A stretch of DNA of 64,000 nt from Chlorops oryzae. Its lineage: Eukaryota; Arthropoda; Insecta; Diptera; Chloropidae. A program made the position numbers and the translations under genes. The stretch is from assembly GCA_020466095.1 (NCBI GenBank), contig CM035808.1:5603633-5667632 (forward strand), given 5' to 3'. Each line of letters starts with the position of its first letter. Position 1 is the stretch's first letter. The notes under the pieces were generated by a model. It ran no database searches. It had not been told where the DNA came from and saw only the letters and a program-made list of their open reading frames with translations. Positions 61,371-64,000 of this stretch are shown in pieces.

Positions 61371-61402
61371 TGAGCTTAGCCTGCAATCTGGGGGTATTTA
61401 TA
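61371..61402 (-). promoter_or_regulatory. TATA box and initiator of the P450 gene
   Basis: On the minus strand TATAAATA lies at 61402-61395 within CTATAAATACCCCC. TCATTT, a perfect match to the arthropod initiator TCAKTY, places its A at 61371, 31 bases from the first T of the TATA box, the usual spacing. The start ATG is about 185 bases downstream. Confidence 0.72.
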
Positions 61403-61548
61403 GGACCGAATTGAAAGTGAAAATGGATTATAAAAATAATTTCTGGGATCATTTAAGGGTGGCATATTTTTTTAAAGTAAAAAAATTTTAAAAATAATTC
61501 TGATTGAGTAAAAAATTTGTCAATTTTTGATCATAAAGATTATAATAA
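61403..61548. other. P450 upstream flank
   Basis: AT-rich; no specific binding motif called. Confidence 0.4.
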
Positions 61549-61551
61549 TAA

Positions 61552-62289
61552 CACTGTGCTAGTTTTGAGGACAAAAAAATTTGTTCATCGTGCAAACCGG
61601 CGCAGTCGGGTCCGGCTCGGTCCCGCGAGTACAGCAGTACCAAGCACTAGTCTAGGATAGCTCGAGTTTGCGAAACATTCAACATTTTTTGACAACATTT
61701 CACTGTTAATTTTTCAGTTATATTTTTTCCATTTTAAAGGCTCTTTTAAAGTTGGTTAACTAAGCGAGACTGAAACATAAGTATCATTTAACTCAATTAA
61801 TTCAATTTACTCAATCAAAGGCACGTTCTATTGGTTTTTTTTTTCTTTTTTGCAATTTTACGAATTTTCGAACATTACCCTAAATGTATGCTATAAATTA
61901 TATTAAAGTCGAAATATTCAAATGTTAAAATCATAAAATTAAATGTTCCTGATTTCGTTTGATTTCTGTAAAATTTTGTAAAGCATACTTTTGTGATGAC
62001 AAATGAAATTTTTTGCCAAAAATGGCCTTAGATGTTGCATTTGATTGGTGTTTTTAGACTGCAATTGTATGATATGTGTATCTACAATAAATTAATATGA
62101 GAATAATGCCTGTAGCCATTATAATTGAAAAGATACGATTTAAGAATTTTAAATAGTGCTAAAGATGGCCGAATCAGGTGCAATCTGGAGCCAACTTCCA
62201 CTATCGGCTGTTACCGTTGTACTCTGGGGTGTCAGCCCGACCCGAATGCACCAATTTGCACGATGAACATTTTTTCGACTACCACAGTG
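61552..62289. mobile_element. 738-bp TIR element with TAA duplication just upstream of the P450
   Basis: The left end CACTGTGCTAGT...TGTTCATCGTGCAAACCGG and the right end, read in reverse, CACTGTGGTAGT...TGTTCATCGTGCAAATTGG form long imperfect inverted repeats of about 50-60 bp. TAA flanks both ends (61549-61551, 62290-62292), fitting the TWA target of PIF/Harbinger elements, though the flank is itself A/T-rich. It has no transposase. Confidence 0.78.
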
Positions 62290-62989
62290 TAATTATTATT
62301 ATTATACTTATAATTATTCATAAAGTAATTTGAATGCCTTATAGTGATTTTTATTTTTTTGCGATTGAATTCTTCATTTACGTCTGAAGCCAAATGAAAC
62401 ATCAACACATAACACCAATCTTTCTGCAGCTGGTAAGGTAATGCGCCAACATTTTCCTTTGGGAACTAATGAATTGAGAAACTATAACATAATAAGGAAG
62501 AAAATCTTCATTATATTTCATTAAATTTTCCAATGAAGAGCAGACATTTTTTAAAAACATTTTTAAATCTTAACGGAGTGAAAGCTTCTTTTGTCCAACC
62601 GAATGAAAGCAGTCTAAAAATGAAACTCTCGATCTTAGAACTACTTCAACCACCTGGCTAATTTAGTTAAAATATTTGTAAAAAGTACTTTGGTTGTTAT
62701 AATTCTCAGGAATGAATTCCACAATTTATTCGAGCTTAGGGTCAACATTTCATTCTTTTTATGAAATGATAACACTGTGCACGAATTTGGTACTTTTTTT
62801 TTACCGACAACATGGAGACAAATCTTGTGAACATAATTGGGGGGCGCTGAATTCAGTCCCATCAACCGTTTTTCTAGATTGGCTCTAGTTTTTTAGATAT
62901 CGCGGTTTCAACATTATTTTAAAAAATTGAAGCATACTTTTAGGCAATCGGAAAAAAAACTATTTTCCTGAATTGCCGAATGTTGGAAG

Positions 62990-63062
62990 GCTAGCACGAT
63001 CGATTTCGAATTCTGCCAGGAATTCTTCATCAGGCGCTTTTACCAACTAGGCCACGGCAGGT
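62990..63062 (-). other. tRNA-like relic
   Basis: On the minus strand TGGCCTAGTTGGTA (63041-63054) is a perfect A-box. About 35 bp later AATTCGAAATC is a degenerate B-box. CTGCC/GGCAG words could pair. It is probably a SINE head or tRNA pseudogene; no tail or target duplication was found. Confidence 0.5.
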
Positions 63063-63069
63063 ATGTGCA

Positions 63070-64000
63070 GGATATTAAAATGAAGAAAAACATCCCTATC
63101 AATTCAAGGAAGTTTTTCTGATTGTAGAGAAGACAAAGAAAAAAATCATACTGATTGGAATCATAACAAATGTTTCGATAAAATATTTATGTATTTCGAA
63201 AGGAGCTTCCTTGGGATTAATCTTTAAATTTACAATCCTTAAAAGAATTTAACTCCAGAAATTATCCTTCAAACAAGAAAAAATTATTAACAAAAAAAAA
63301 TTTTTTTTTAAATAAATTCGTCTTCGAACCAAGTTGTGGCATTTAATTCTTCTTCTTCGTCCTCTTAACCTCTTTTCGGATTCGCTCCTGCTCTTTGTGA
63401 GATGCGAGTATGTGATTTCAGCATCCTTCTGCAGGTATTCCGATCCTAGATCATTTCATTGCAGAGAACCATCCTTTGCTGACAATTTTTTATCTGACCA
63501 ATTTACGTACTTTTCGATCAGCCTGCCCACCGGCCGTTTTCTGGAGGTACAGTGGTGGATATTCCCTTTTTTCCAGGCTTCTCCGGCGATGGCCGACCAA
63601 TTTTGAGCGCTTCAGTGATTAGATTATGAATGAATAAGCTGAGTCGAATATGTATGCTCTTAAAGTGATCTCCCAGCAGGAAAAGTCCCGGTGAAACCAT
63701 CAATGATTTCAGCATGACATAAGAGCCGCGACTCCTCCTCTTTCTACACCAACTTTCTAATGAAATTTACACACAAGCGGCATTGGCCGTCATGAGAGGA
63801 CATGTCACCAGTTGGTCATCGAAATTGGAGTGGATACCTCCTGTTTCGCAAGAAAATGTCATCGTTCGGGAGTGATACGAAATGAAAATGGAACACGGTT
63901 TTGTGTTTTGTTCTTTTATTTTTTGTTTTCTTTTTTGTCATGGGGAATTACGATGAATAACATCTTTTTTCGATGACAATGTCATTGGAATTGCGATTAA
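63070..64000. other. Terminal stretch, no gene recognised
   Basis: Somewhat more GC-rich between 63330 and 63880. The frames at 63334-63606 (+) and 63518-63715 (-) have no recognisable domain. It could be the edge of an element continuing beyond the window. Confidence 0.4.

Overview
The window is eukaryotic nuclear DNA, AT-rich and mostly non-coding, from a higher dipteran fly, probably a tephritid-like brachyceran. The organism call is inference. It rests on a spliced P450 gene that matches insect CYP318A1, on GT-AG introns of 74-248 bp, on Himar1-like and other mariner transposons, on a Penelope-like retroelement, on tRNA-derived SINEs and on many small TIR elements. No bacterial operons, ribosome-binding sites or CRISPR arrays are present.

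Layout. 1-4.6 kb is AT-rich DNA with a short retroposed fragment (2202-2297). 4.6-8.2 kb is a nest of insertions: a snap-back palindrome, a hAT-like MITE with an exact 8-bp target duplication, a tRNA-derived SINE, a 5'-truncated Penelope-like element whose tail folds as a hammerhead ribozyme, and a second SINE copy. 9.27-11.53 kb is a composite element bounded by an exact 8-bp target duplication; it contains a 126-bp tandem array and an indel-riddled second copy of 8313-9410. 14.34-14.69 kb is a small insertion with a decayed hammerhead motif between 40-50 bp direct repeats. 16.35-25.5 kb is a tandem duplication of about 4.4 kb. Copy 1 carries a 904-bp TIR element and copy 2 a broken mariner. 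25.9-26.6 kb is a pogo-like MITE split by a tRNA-bearing TIR element. 28.9-31.0 kb is dominated by microsatellites. 32.6-44.9 kb is largely featureless apart from one MITE and two simple-repeat fields. 44.93-46.22 kb is a complete-ended Himar1-like mariner with two lesions. 49.2-53.1 kb holds noisy tandem arrays and a SINE.

The only host gene I can support is a CYP318A1-like P450 on the minus strand, 61186 down to 54403, in eight exons. It has an upstream TATA box and initiator at the expected spacing and a poly(A) signal after the stop. All exon junctions keep phase, but exon 7 has one extra base between the ExxR and PERF motifs. Intron 3 (4.3 kb) holds a non-LTR retrotransposon RNase H fragment and a 25-bp tandem array.

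Several stretches (9.9-11.0, 49.25-50.0, 52.5-53.1 and 58.7-59.0 kb, and perhaps 41.9-42.7 kb) show dense random single-base indels against a neighbouring copy or repeat unit. This looks like uncorrected long-read sequence, so the single-base frameshifts reported here must be read with that in mind.
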